Shown here piece after piece: positions 14,826 to 23,202 of a stretch of DNA of 35,772 nucleotides. The stretch's first letter is position 1. Every line of letters begins with the position of its first letter. A model generated the notes under the pieces. The model made no database searches and was not told the origin of the DNA. It saw nothing but the letters and a program-made list of their open reading frames with translations. A program made the position numbers and the translations under genes. The DNA lies in contig JAKZSU010000225.1 of assembly GCA_047517485.1 (NCBI GenBank), forward strand, positions 1 to 35,772, read 5' to 3'. The DNA is from JAKZSU01 sp047517485 (GTDB lineage: Bacteria > Pseudomonadota > Alphaproteobacteria > UBA7887).

Positions 14826-15820
14826 GGCGCGACCTCGCAAAACTCGCGTTGATGGCGATCGCCGTCCTGGCACTGTCGGCCTGCGTCCGATCGTATCCGA
14901 CCCGGGTGCCGGCGCCGGTGACCACAGTGCCCGGCGATGCCGTAGTCACGTCCGACGGCGAGCGCGTGGTCACCATCGAACGGCCGGCCGCGCCGGGAAC
15001 CGTGGTGATCAAAAAGGGCGATACGCTGTACCGCATCGCACGCGACAACAATGTCGCGATCCGCAGCCTGATCGAGGCGAACGGATTGGAGCCGCCCTAT
15101 CCCTTGATCGCCGGACGTACCCTCGTGGTGCCGCATCTGCCGGAATATGTGGTGCGCCAAGGCGACACAATTTATCAAATCTCGCGCTGCACCGGGGTCG
15201 ATATGACGGTGCTGACCCGGACCAACGGCTTGATGCCGCCTTATGTCATTTCGCCCGGCCAGCGCTTGTTCGTGCCGCCGGCGACGGCGACACCGGAATG
15301 TCCGGGCGAGGGCAACCGGATCGCGGTCGCACGGCTTGCCGACCCCGCGATGGTACTGTCTCAATCCACCGCGCTGCCGGCGGCGGCGCCGCAACCGGTG
15401 TCGATCTCGGGGCCGATCCCGCAGCCGCCGGCGCGCGCGAGTACACATTTTCTGTGGCCGGTCGACGGCAAAGTGGTCTCGGCGTACGGCCCCAAGGCGG
15501 ATGCGCGCCAGAACAACGGCATCAACATCGCCGCCAAGGCGGGCACCCCGGTCCATGCCGCCGAGAACGGGGTCGTGGTCTATGCCGGCAACGAATTGCG
15601 GGGATACGGCAACTTGCTGCTCGTCCGCCATGCCGACGGCTGGACCTCGGCGTATGCGCATAACGGCGAGCTGTTGGTGGGGCGCGGCACGGTGGTCAAA
15701 CGCGGCCAGCAAATCGCCCGGGTCGGCCAGACCGGGAGCGTCACTTCGCCGCAAGCCCATTTCGAACTGCGCAAGGGCGCCAACGCGGTCGATCCGGTGA
15801 AGTATCTCGGCCCGCGCTAA
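14822..15820 (+). CDS. nlpD: NlpD-like LysM/M23 lipoprotein
   Basis: 332-residue envelope protein. A lipoprotein signal ends in LALSAC (lipobox Cys near residue 20). Two LysM peptidoglycan-binding repeats follow (about 59-103, GDTLYRIARDNNVAIRSL; about 108-152, GDTIYQISRCTGVDMTVL), then a C-terminal M23 domain (about 215-330). The M23 zinc site looks degenerate: the usual HxGxD is NNGINIA, although SAYAHN and AHFELR remain. Catalytically dead M23 domains of this kind (NlpD, EnvC) activate cell-wall amidases at division instead of cutting themselves, which I infer here. Start ATG 14822 overlaps the pcm stop; the open frame further upstream is a shadow inside pcm. The stop shares bases with the convergent ATPase gene. 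Confidence 0.88.
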   Translation: MRRDLAKLALMAIAVLALSACVRSYPTRVPAPVTTVPGDAVVTSDGERVVTIERPAAPGTVVIKKGDTLYRIARDNNVAIRSLIEANGLEPPYPLIAGRTLVVPHLPEYVVRQGDTIYQISRCTGVDMTVLTRTNGLMPPYVISPGQRLFVPPATATPECPGEGNRIAVARLADPAMVLSQSTALPAAAPQPVSISGPIPQPPARASTHFLWPVDGKVVSAYGPKADARQNNGINIAAKAGTPVHAAENGVVVYAGNELRGYGNLLLVRHADGWTSAYAHNGELLVGRGTVVKRGQQIARVGQTGSVTSPQAHFELRKGANAVDPVKYLGPR

Positions 15821-16674
15821 CTCTCCAGCCGCTTACCGAGCTTTCCGGCGAGGTCCTGAACATATTGCCAGGCGACGCGGCCCGAGCGACCGCCGCGGGT
15901 GACCGACCATTCGATCGCGCCGGCGCGGAGCTCGGTGGCGGCGACATCGAGATCGAAGGCGTTCGCGTAGCCGGCGACCATCGCGAGAAACGTGTCCTGG
16001 TCGCAATTGTGAAATCCGAGCCAGAGGCCGAAACGGTCGGACAGCGAGACTTTTTCCTCGACCGACTCGGACGGGCTGATCGCGGTCGAGCGCTCGTTCT
16101 CGATCATCTCGCGCGGCATCATATGGCGGCGGTTCGAGGTGGCGTAGAAGATCACATTATCGGGCCGCCCCTCGATGCCGCCGTCGAGCACCGCTTTCAG
16201 CGATTTGTACGAGGTGTCGTCGTGATCGAACGACAGATCGTCGCAAAACAGCACGAACCGTCGCGGCGCGGCGCGGAGGAGCTCGAGCAGCCGCGGCAAG
16301 GTCTCGATTTCCTCACGGTGGATTTCGATCAATACGAGATCGCCGTCGGCGCTGATGTGCGCGTGCGCCGCCTTGACCAGCGAGCTCTTGCCCATGCCCC
16401 GGGCGCCCCACAGCAGCGCATTATTGGCCGGCAGACCGGCGGCGAAGCGGCGGGTGTTCTCAATCAGGATATCGCGCACCCGGTCGATGCCGCGAAGCAA
16501 TTCGAGCGGCACCCGGCTTACGTTGGCGACCGGCGCCAGGCGATCTTCGTCGGGCTGCCACACGAAGGCATCGGCGCTCGCCACGTCGTTGATCGGCGCC
16601 GGCTCGGGCGCCAGGCGTTCGAGCGCGGTGGCGATCCGCTCCAGCCGCTCCTCGAGCTTCTTGTCGTCGGTCAT
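15817..16674 (-). CDS. DUF815-family AAA-type ATPase
   Basis: 285-residue cytosolic P-loop ATPase of the DUF815 group, whose role is not established. Walker A GARGMGKS is at 90-97, Walker B VLFCDDLSF at 141-149, and a sensor-like segment NVIFYATSNRRHMMP lies near 171-185. A charged helical N-terminus (about 1-20) leads into the core, which starts at RGIDRVRDILIENTRRF. The frame is open 50 codons further upstream, but ATG 16674 (MTDDKKLEERLERI) has AAGGA about ten bases before it and matches the family start. It is convergent with nlpD (TAG and TAA share bases) and divergent from yajC. Confidence 0.85.
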   Translation of the reverse strand: MTDDKKLEERLERIATALERLAPEPAPINDVASADAFVWQPDEDRLAPVANVSRVPLELLRGIDRVRDILIENTRRFAAGLPANNALLWGARGMGKSSLVKAAHAHISADGDLVLIEIHREEIETLPRLLELLRAAPRRFVLFCDDLSFDHDDTSYKSLKAVLDGGIEGRPDNVIFYATSNRRHMMPREMIENERSTAISPSESVEEKVSLSDRFGLWLGFHNCDQDTFLAMVAGYANAFDLDVAATELRAGAIEWSVTRGGRSGRVAWQYVQDLAGKLGKRLES

Positions 16675-16742
16675 TCTCGGTCGTTCCTTACTACCCCCCG
16701 CGAGTCCTAGCATACCGGGGATTGCGGTCAATCCGGCTCGTG

Positions 16743-16770
16743 TTGCATTGCGCCTGCGGATGGGTATAGT
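16743..16770 (+). promoter_or_regulatory. possible promoter of yajC-secDF
   Basis: TTGCAT (16743-16748), a 16-base spacer, then TATAGT (16765-16770, 5 of 6 to the -10 consensus), 58 bases before the yajC start in the divergent gap 16675-16827. The -35 match is weak (3 of 6), so this is tentative. Confidence 0.35.
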
Positions 16771-16827
16771 CCGGCGATCCCGCGCTGGGCGGGCAATACA
16801 GCACCGTGCGAGGGGTTTAGACATGAC

Positions 16828-17187
16828 ATGTTAATTTCTCCGGCCTACGCGCAGGATGCCGCGGCGGGTGGTGGGTTCGGCGGCATCGAACAGCTGTTGC
16901 CGCTGGTCCTCATTTTCGTGGTGTTCTACTTCCTGCTGATCCGTCCACAGCAAAAAAAGCTCAAGCAACATAAGCGGATGGTGAGCGAACTCGGCCGCGG
17001 CGATAAAGTGATTACCGCCGGCGGACTCCACGCGACGGTGGTCAAGGTCGAGGACGACGAACAGACCGTGGTTCTGGAAATTGCCGACAAAGTCCGTGTA
17101 AAGGCGGAACGAAGCACCATATCAGGGCTTGCCAGTAAACCTCAGCCGCGCGGCGCCAACGACGATTCGGTCGTCAAAAAAAGCTAA
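16828..17187 (+). CDS. yajC: preprotein translocase accessory subunit YajC
   Basis: 119-residue inner-membrane protein of the SecDF-YajC complex that assists Sec-dependent export and membrane insertion. One membrane helix (LLPLVLIFVVFYFLLIRP, about 24-41) is followed by the family signature QQKKLKQHKRMVSELGRGDKVITAGG and a small beta domain, with a disordered tail. The N-terminus SPAYAQDAAAGGG resembles a signal cut site but is common in YajC. ATG 16828 follows GAGGGG about twelve bases upstream; an ATG four bases earlier stops at once. secD starts 38 bases downstream. Confidence 0.95.
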   Translation: MLISPAYAQDAAAGGGFGGIEQLLPLVLIFVVFYFLLIRPQQKKLKQHKRMVSELGRGDKVITAGGLHATVVKVEDDEQTVVLEIADKVRVKAERSTISGLASKPQPRGANDDSVVKKS

Positions 17188-17225
17188 ACGCGCACTGACC
17201 CGGATCGACTGCGAGACGCTGAACC

Positions 17226-18809
17226 ATGCTCCGTTTTGAACCCTGGAAGATCGCCCTGGTCTGCATCATCTCGCTGCTGGGAATCCTCTATGCCGCGCCC
17301 AATTTCACGGCCCCCGAGGCGCCGGGCGCAGACGGCGTGGAAACTTCGTCGGGATGGCTGCCCGGCAAGCAGATCAATCTTGGCCTCGATCTGCAGGGCG
17401 GTGTCCACCTCTTGATCGAAGTCGAGGTCGAGGCGGTGGTCGGCCAGATCATGAACAATTTGATCGAGGAAGTCCGTCCCCGTTTGCGCGGCGAACGGAT
17501 CGGCTACACCGGGCTGGGACGTAAAGGCGAGAACATATCGTTCAAACTGCGCGAGCCCGAGCAAGCGGAACGCGCCATCGAGTTATTGACCGATATCGAC
17601 CCCGACACGGTGATCGAATACGATGGCGCCGGGATAGTCACGATCTCGATGACCGAAGCCAAGGCACTTGAGCGCCGCCGCGACGCGCTCAATCGGACGA
17701 TCGAGGTCATTCGCAAACGGATCGACGAGTTAGGGACGACCGAGCCCACGATTCAGCGCCAAGGCGAAAGTCGGGTTCTGGTGCAGGTACCCGGGTTTGA
17801 CGATCCCGAACGATTGAAGAAGATCATCGGGCGTACCGCCAGCCTCGCCATTCGCATGGTCGATGAGGCGACCCCGGTCACCGGTCCCATCCCGCCCGGC
17901 AGCGAACTGCTGTATGAGGAAGACGAGCAAAATCCGGACGCACCCAAAACTCCGATCGTGCTGCGCAAGAAAGTGTTGCTGAACGGCGATCATCTGACCA
18001 TGGCGCGGGCCACGACCGATCAATATAACCGCCCCGCGGTGGCGATCCGCTTCAATGCCGCGGGCGGGCGGATTTTCGCCAAGGTGACGACCGAAAATGT
18101 CGGCAAGCGCTTCGCCATCGTGCTCGACGACAACGTCATCAGCGCGCCGGTGATCCAGGAACCAATTCCCGGCGGCAATGGTCAGATCACCGGCAGATTT
18201 TCGATCGCCACCGCCAACGACTTGGCGCTGCTGCTGCGCGCCGGCGCGTTGCCGGCGCCGCTCACCTATGCCGAGGAACGCACTGTTGGCCCCAGTCTCG
18301 GCGCGGATTCGATTGCCGCGGGTAAGATCGCCTCGATCGTCGGACTCATCCTCGTCGTCGCCTACATGATCTTGTCGTACGGGCTGGTTGGCATTGCCGC
18401 GACGATCGCGCTGGCGATCAACATCGCCTTGATCTTGGCTATTTTGTCGGTGCTTCAGGCGACCCTGACGCTTCCCGGTATCGCCGGTATCGTGCTCACT
18501 ATTGGCATGGCTGTTGACGCTAACGTGCTGATCTTCGAGCGCATCCGCGAGGAAGTGCACAACGGTCGAACCCCGTTCTCGGCGGTCGACATCGGCTTCC
18601 AGCAGGCCTTGCGCACCATCATCGACGCCAACGTGACGACTCTGATCGCCGCTATCCTGCTGTTCCAGTTCGGCTCCGGGCCGGTCAAGGGATTCGCGGT
18701 CACCCTCGGCATCGGCATCTTCACCTCGGTGTTCTCGGCGATCATGATCACCCGCCCGCTGATCATCCTGTGGCTGCGTCGCACGCGCCCCAAAACCTTA
18801 CCGATCTAG
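17226..18809 (+). CDS. secD: protein translocase subunit SecD
   Basis: 527-residue inner-membrane subunit that uses the proton gradient to pull proteins through SecYEG. It has an N-terminal membrane helix (about 9-26), the signature LGLDLQGGVHLLIEV (about 54-68), a large periplasmic domain (about 70-345, with the second signature region VGPSLGADSI at 352-361), then five membrane helices including GIVLTIGMAVDANVLIFERIREE, the conserved transport motif. Length is normal for alphaproteobacterial SecD. It starts 38 bases after yajC and ends 12 bases before secF. Confidence 0.97.
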   Translation: MLRFEPWKIALVCIISLLGILYAAPNFTAPEAPGADGVETSSGWLPGKQINLGLDLQGGVHLLIEVEVEAVVGQIMNNLIEEVRPRLRGERIGYTGLGRKGENISFKLREPEQAERAIELLTDIDPDTVIEYDGAGIVTISMTEAKALERRRDALNRTIEVIRKRIDELGTTEPTIQRQGESRVLVQVPGFDDPERLKKIIGRTASLAIRMVDEATPVTGPIPPGSELLYEEDEQNPDAPKTPIVLRKKVLLNGDHLTMARATTDQYNRPAVAIRFNAAGGRIFAKVTTENVGKRFAIVLDDNVISAPVIQEPIPGGNGQITGRFSIATANDLALLLRAGALPAPLTYAEERTVGPSLGADSIAAGKIASIVGLILVVAYMILSYGLVGIAATIALAINIALILAILSVLQATLTLPGIAGIVLTIGMAVDANVLIFERIREEVHNGRTPFSAVDIGFQQALRTIIDANVTTLIAAILLFQFGSGPVKGFAVTLGIGIFTSVFSAIMITRPLIILWLRRTRPKTLPI

Positions 18810-18821
18810 GGGGCGGGGATC

Positions 18822-19790
18822 ATGTATCGCTTGAGATTGTTGCCTGAGAAAACCGACTTCCCATTCATGTCATGGCGCCAAATCGGATTCCGATTTTCGA
18901 TCGCCTTGATGGTCATATCGATTGCGCTGTTCTTTGTTCGCGGTCTCAATTTCGGCATCGACTTCCTCGGCGGCGTGCTGATGGAAGTGCAGGTGCCCGA
19001 GGCCACCGAGCTCGCCGACTTGCGCTCGCTGTCGGGCGGCCTCGGCCTCGGCGAGGTCAGCCTGCAGGAGTTTGGCGACAAGGACAAACACGTCGTGCTG
19101 ATCCGTATTCAGAAACAGCCCGGCGGCGACGACGCGCAGCAGGTCGCGATCGCGGTGATGAAAGACGCGCTCGACGCTAAATTCGGCGCCGATCCCGGCG
19201 ATCGCTATCGCCGAACCGAGGCGGTCGGCCCGGCGGTCGGCGAGGAACTGATCTGGGCCGCGGTGCAGGCGATCATCTACGCGTTATTGGCGATGATGGT
19301 CTACATTTGGTTTCGCTTCGAATGGCAGTTCTCGGTGGGTGCCGTAGTGGCGTTGATCCACGACGTGATCGCCACCATCGGGGTCTTCGCCCTGCTTCAG
19401 TTCGAATTCAATTTGGCGACCGTCGCGGCGATCCTGCTGATCGTCGGCTATTCGATGAACGATACCGTCGTGGTCTACGACCGGGTGCGCGAGAACCTGC
19501 GCAAATTCAAGAAGATGTCACTGTCGGACCTGTTGAGCCGCAGCATCAACGACACGTTGTCGCGCACGGTGATGACCTCGGCGACGACCTTGCTCGCCTT
19601 GGTCGCGCTGATCGTGCTCGGCGGCCCGGTGATCCGCGACTTTTGTTTCGCGATGATCTGGGGGGTGATTGTCGGCACCTATTCGTCGATCTTCATCGCC
19701 GCGCCGCTGTTGATCCTATTCGGTCTCGAAACCGTCGGTGGTCGCGAGGCGGAAAAGGCGTCTGCCGGCGACGAGGGCGACGCGAGCTAA
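18822..19790 (+). CDS. secF: protein translocase subunit SecF
   Basis: 322-residue partner of SecD with six membrane helices. The N-terminal helix is followed by the signature NFGIDFLGGVLMEVQ (about 45-59), a short periplasmic domain, and the C-terminal helices with ILLIVGYSMNDTVVVYDRVRENL (about 204-226, the motif matching that of SecD). A purine-rich GGGGCGGGGATC lies before ATG 18822. The C-terminus is a short acidic tail. The next gene begins six bases after the stop, so it is very likely in the same transcript. Confidence 0.97.
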   Translation: MYRLRLLPEKTDFPFMSWRQIGFRFSIALMVISIALFFVRGLNFGIDFLGGVLMEVQVPEATELADLRSLSGGLGLGEVSLQEFGDKDKHVVLIRIQKQPGGDDAQQVAIAVMKDALDAKFGADPGDRYRRTEAVGPAVGEELIWAAVQAIIYALLAMMVYIWFRFEWQFSVGAVVALIHDVIATIGVFALLQFEFNLATVAAILLIVGYSMNDTVVVYDRVRENLRKFKKMSLSDLLSRSINDTLSRTVMTSATTLLALVALIVLGGPVIRDFCFAMIWGVIVGTYSSIFIAAPLLILFGLETVGGREAEKASAGDEGDAS

Positions 19791-19796
19791 GCCACC

Positions 19797-20174
19797 ATGG
19801 ACCTGACCCCGCGTCTCCAACCTGGACGCCAACGTATCCAGTCATACGGGGATGGGGGATTTCGCATCAACGGCCAGCGGCATACCGGCTCGGTCATTCT
19901 TACCGCCGACTCCGTGGCCGCCTGGCCGCGTGGCGCGATCGATCAGATCGATACTGATGATTTCGCCGACCTGGCGGGCACGACGCCGGCGATCGAGATT
20001 TTGTTGCTCGGCTGCGGTGAACGCGCCGTGCTGCCGCTTGCCGCGCTGCGCGCGCACTTACGCACCCTCGGCATCGGGCTAGACGTCATGGATACCGGCG
20101 CGGCGTGCCGCACTTTCAATGTGCTGGTCCAGGAGGATCGGCGCGTGGCGGCGGCGCTCATCGCCGTCGCGTGA
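19797..20174 (+). CDS. Mth938-like protein, NDUFAF3 homologue
   Basis: 125-residue single-domain protein of the Mth938/DUF498 family. Family marks are the central VILTADSVAAWP, EILLLGCGERAVLPL and the C-terminal GLDVMDTGAACRTFNVLVQEDRRVAAALIAV. The mitochondrial member NDUFAF3 is needed to assemble respiratory complex I, and the bacterial role is inferred from it. It starts six bases after secF and shares a GTGA overlap with the next gene. I recall that this secDF linkage is frequent in alphaproteobacteria and was used to connect NDUFAF3 with membrane insertion. No catalytic site is visible. Confidence 0.85.
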   Translation: MDLTPRLQPGRQRIQSYGDGGFRINGQRHTGSVILTADSVAAWPRGAIDQIDTDDFADLAGTTPAIEILLLGCGERAVLPLAALRAHLRTLGIGLDVMDTGAACRTFNVLVQEDRRVAAALIAVA

Positions 20175-21004
20175 CCGCCGTCGAGGCTTGCGCCGACGAG
20201 CTGCGCCGCCATGACCATGACCGCTTCCTCACCACCCTGTTCGCCCGACCGTCGGCGCGCTCCAGATTGGTGGCACTCTATGCCTTCAACCTCGAACTCG
20301 CGCGGATCGCCGAGTCGGTCAAGGAGCCGATGCTCGGCGAAATTCGGCTGCACTGGTGGCATGAGACCCTCGACGGCGTGCGCGACGGAAAACCGCGCGA
20401 GCATCCAGTAGCGAATGCGCTGGTCGAATCCGGAGCGGGGGCCCTTGTCAATGAAGACGCGGTCAACGCATTGATCGAGGCGCGAAAGCGCGATCTCGAT
20501 CCTGCCCCACCGGACGATCGAGCCGCGCTGGAGCGCTATGCCGACGGAACTTCGGCGGCGCTATTATCGCTCGCGCTTGATGTCTTGGACATCGAGGATT
20601 CTGATGCGCGCAAGGCGGCGCGTTCTATCGGTCTCGCCTGGACTCTGGTCGGGGCAATCCGCTCCACCCGCTTCCTCGCCCAACGGGGACGCACGCTTTA
20701 TCCGGCGGATCTGATGCGGCGATTGGGCGTTAATCCGTCGATGCTGGAGGCCGCTCAGGCCGACCAGGCGGTGCGGTCCGCGGTGGCTGAAATGGCGGCA
20801 TGGGCGCGCGAGCATCTGGCGAACGCGCGCACGCATTCACCGCCCCGCGCGGCGCTGTCGCCGCTGTTGTTGGCGAGCCTGGCCGACGCCTATCTCGCCC
20901 GCCTTGCCACGGTCGGGTACGACCCGTTCGATCCGCGACTGGTGATATCGCCGCTCGCCCGTCAGCTCCGCCTGATGTGGCGCGCCGTGATCAACCGGCC
21001 CTGA
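20171..21004 (+). CDS. squalene/phytoene synthase-like protein, NDUFAF6-type
   Basis: 277-residue all-helical protein of the squalene/phytoene synthase superfamily. Recognisable segments are ALYAFNLELARIAESV (helix that carries the first Asp motif in true synthases), EIRLHWWHETLDGV and GLAWTLVGAIRSTRFLAQRGRTLYP (place of the second motif). Neither DxxxD motif is intact, so prenyl-diphosphate chemistry is unlikely. That is the condition of NDUFAF6 (C8orf38), a complex I assembly factor, and its coupling to an NDUFAF3-type gene supports this reading. The start is GTG 20171, overlapping the previous stop. The open frame upstream of it is a shadow. It converges on trmFO with four bases between stops. 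Confidence 0.8.
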   Translation: MTAVEACADELRRHDHDRFLTTLFARPSARSRLVALYAFNLELARIAESVKEPMLGEIRLHWWHETLDGVRDGKPREHPVANALVESGAGALVNEDAVNALIEARKRDLDPAPPDDRAALERYADGTSAALLSLALDVLDIEDSDARKAARSIGLAWTLVGAIRSTRFLAQRGRTLYPADLMRRLGVNPSMLEAAQADQAVRSAVAEMAAWAREHLANARTHSPPRAALSPLLLASLADAYLARLATVGYDPFDPRLVISPLARQLRLMWRAVINRP

Positions 21005-21008
21005 AAAC

Positions 21009-22364
21009 TTACTCCGCCGCCGCGGCTTGGTTGCCGAGCCAGGCATCGAGGCTCGCCAGGGCGCGGCGCGCCCGCGCCGGCTTGCGCTCCTTGCGTTTAA
21101 CCCGGCCTTCGAGCGGCGGGAACAGGCCGAAATTGACGTTCATCGGCTGGAAGGTCTCGGCGTCGCCGCCGCCGGTAATGTGGGCGAGCAAGGCGCCCAA
21201 AGCGGTGTCCTCGGGCGGTGATGCCGGCTCGGCGCCCTGCCGTTCGGCGGCGGCGAACCGTCCGGTGAGCAGGCCGATCGCCGCGCTTTCGACATAGCCC
21301 TCGACCCCGGTGATCTGACCGGCGAAACGCAAGCGCGGATCCGCCTTCAATCTGAGCAGCGGGTCGAGCAGGCGCGGGCTGTTGATAAACGTGTTGCGGT
21401 GCAGGCCACCTAGGCGCGCGAACTCGGCGTTTTCCAATCCCGGGATGGTACGGAAGATACGGATCTGTTCGCCGTATTTGAGCTTGGTCTGGAAGCCGAC
21501 AATGTTGAACAAGGTGCCGAGCGCATTGTCCTGGCGCAGCTGGACGATGGCATGGGCCTTGACGTCGGGCTGGTGCGGATTGGTCAGGCCGACCGGTTTC
21601 ATCGGGCCATAGCGCAGGGTCTCGCGACCGCGCTCGGCCATCACCTCGATCGGCAGACAACCTTCAAAATAGGGTGTGTTTTCTTCCCATTCATGGAAGT
21701 CGGTCTTGTCGCCGGCGAGCAGCGCGTCGATGAACCCCTCGTACTGATCGCGGTCGAGCGGGCAGTTGAGGTAGGCGGCGGTTTCGCCGGACGGGCCTGG
21801 CTTGTCGTAGCGCGACTGAAACCACGCCTTGTCGAGATCGAGACTGTCGCGATGAATGATCGGCGCGATGGCGTCGAAGAAAGCGAGACTGTCGGTGCCG
21901 GTTTTTTCGGCGATCGCCTCGGCCAATGCCGGTGAGGTGAGCGGGCCGGTGGCGACAATGACAGAATCCCAGTCCGCGGGCGGCAGGCCGGCGACTTCCC
22001 CGCGCTCGATGGTCACCAGCGGCTCGGCTTCGAGCGCGGCCTCGACCGCGCCGGCGAATGCGACGCGATCGACCGCCAGCGCGCCGCCGGCCGGCACCTG
22101 GTGGGCGTCGGCGGCGCGTAAGATCAGCGAGTCGCAGCGCCGCATTTCCTCGTGCAACAGACCCACCGCGTTGTTCATCGCATCGTCGGAGCGGAACGAG
22201 TTCGAACAGACGAGTTCGGCCAACTGTCCGGTTTGATGCGCGTCGGTACCGCGCTCGGGGCGCATCTCGTGGAGCACCACGGCAACACCGGCACGGGCGA
22301 TCTGCCACGCGGCTTCCGACCCGGCGAGCCCGCCGCCGACGACATGAATGGGTGAAGTGGCCAT
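21009..22364 (-). CDS. trmFO: folate- and FAD-dependent tRNA m5U54 methyltransferase
   Basis: 451-residue cytosolic flavoprotein that methylates U54 in the T-loop of tRNAs using methylenetetrahydrofolate. The FAD-binding GGGLAGSEAAWQ lies at 10-21 and the family signature ERGTDAHQTGQLAELVCSNS at 38-56 (shown only in part of the motif). Cys53 and Cys236 (YFEGCLPIE) fit the two catalytic cysteines known from the Bacillus enzyme. The GID-type C-terminus RLGGLHRNTFINSP is present. Two in-frame ATGs lie upstream, but MATSPIHVVGGGLAG fits the family start; its ribosome-binding site is weak. Divergent from the next gene by 49 bases. Confidence 0.93.
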   Translation of the reverse strand: MATSPIHVVGGGLAGSEAAWQIARAGVAVVLHEMRPERGTDAHQTGQLAELVCSNSFRSDDAMNNAVGLLHEEMRRCDSLILRAADAHQVPAGGALAVDRVAFAGAVEAALEAEPLVTIERGEVAGLPPADWDSVIVATGPLTSPALAEAIAEKTGTDSLAFFDAIAPIIHRDSLDLDKAWFQSRYDKPGPSGETAAYLNCPLDRDQYEGFIDALLAGDKTDFHEWEENTPYFEGCLPIEVMAERGRETLRYGPMKPVGLTNPHQPDVKAHAIVQLRQDNALGTLFNIVGFQTKLKYGEQIRIFRTIPGLENAEFARLGGLHRNTFINSPRLLDPLLRLKADPRLRFAGQITGVEGYVESAAIGLLTGRFAAAERQGAEPASPPEDTALGALLAHITGGGDAETFQPMNVNFGLFPPLEGRVKRKERKPARARRALASLDAWLGNQAAAAE

Positions 22365-22413
22365 GGACGGGAAGTAAGATCGCCGCGGCCCCATTGTCAA
22401 GCGACGCGGAACC

Positions 22414-23202
22414 ATGAGAACAGTCGTTCTTCAATCCTTTCGAACCACCGGCGTGCCCGACGCGATCGCGCGTTGTCTGGCATCGGTCGAGGATTGGGCT
22501 CGCCTGCGCGGCTACGCCTATCGCTTTGTCGACGACTCGCTGTTCGACGAAGTGCCCGCTTGGTTTCGTGACAAGGTCGCCGGCGATCTGTTGCCGATGT
22601 CGGATCTCGCCCGGCTACTACGATTACAGCGGCTGATCGACGATGGTTGCGACAGGGTGATTTGGCTCGACGCCGACGTCCTGGTGTTCGACCCGGACCG
22701 TTTCATCATCGACGTTTTATCCGAGTATGCCGTGGGGCGCGAAGTCTGGGTCCGCCGCGGCGGTCGTGATCGGCTGTTGGTTACCGAGGGGCTGCACAAC
22801 GCGGCCATGGTGTTCTGTCGCGCCAACAGTTTTCTCGATTTCTATCGCCACGCCTGCGAGGCGATTGTCGCCGGCGCCACCGAGACGATCCTGTCGCACC
22901 AGATCGGCCCGGATCTGTTGAACCGGTTTGCCGACATCATCGGCGACCGGGTGATCCCCGATGTCGCCCTGTTCAGCCCGCTGGTCATGAGCGATATCGC
23001 CAAGGGCGGCGGCCGCGCCATTGCGGCGCATGGCGAAGCGTTCGCCGGGCCGATCCGCGCCGCCAATCTGTGCCTCTCCTTTTTGCAGCGCGAATCCAGT
23101 GGCGTCGTGATCGATGAAGGCGTATTGAACCGTGCCGTCGATCGTCTGCTCGACTCGCGCGGCGCGGTTGTAAATTGCGAACTTGCCAAGAGGACACGAT
23201 GA
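22414..23202 (+). CDS. putative glycosyltransferase with DxD motif
   Basis: 262-residue soluble protein. The N-terminal half looks like a GT-A nucleotide-sugar fold: TVVLQSFRTTGVPDAIARCL at the start, then DLARLLRLQRLIDDGCDRVIWLDADVLVF, where WLDADV (DAD at 86-88) resembles the metal/UDP-binding DxD of retaining and inverting transferases. This kind of LR-LQ-ID-G-xR-xxWLDADxxxF arrangement occurs in families that transfer a single sugar. No membrane segment. Substrate is unknown. The neighbours are not other glycan genes. The stop overlaps the next gene by ATGA. Glycosyltransferase activity is inferred only from the fold and DxD. Confidence 0.6.
   Translation: MRTVVLQSFRTTGVPDAIARCLASVEDWARLRGYAYRFVDDSLFDEVPAWFRDKVAGDLLPMSDLARLLRLQRLIDDGCDRVIWLDADVLVFDPDRFIIDVLSEYAVGREVWVRRGGRDRLLVTEGLHNAAMVFCRANSFLDFYRHACEAIVAGATETILSHQIGPDLLNRFADIIGDRVIPDVALFSPLVMSDIAKGGGRAIAAHGEAFAGPIRAANLCLSFLQRESSGVVIDEGVLNRAVDRLLDSRGAVVNCELAKRTR

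Noticed and set aside
20171..21004. Annotation as functional squalene or phytoene synthase
   Set aside because: Both Asp-rich motifs are missing and the context is complex I assembly/Sec, not isoprenoid genes.
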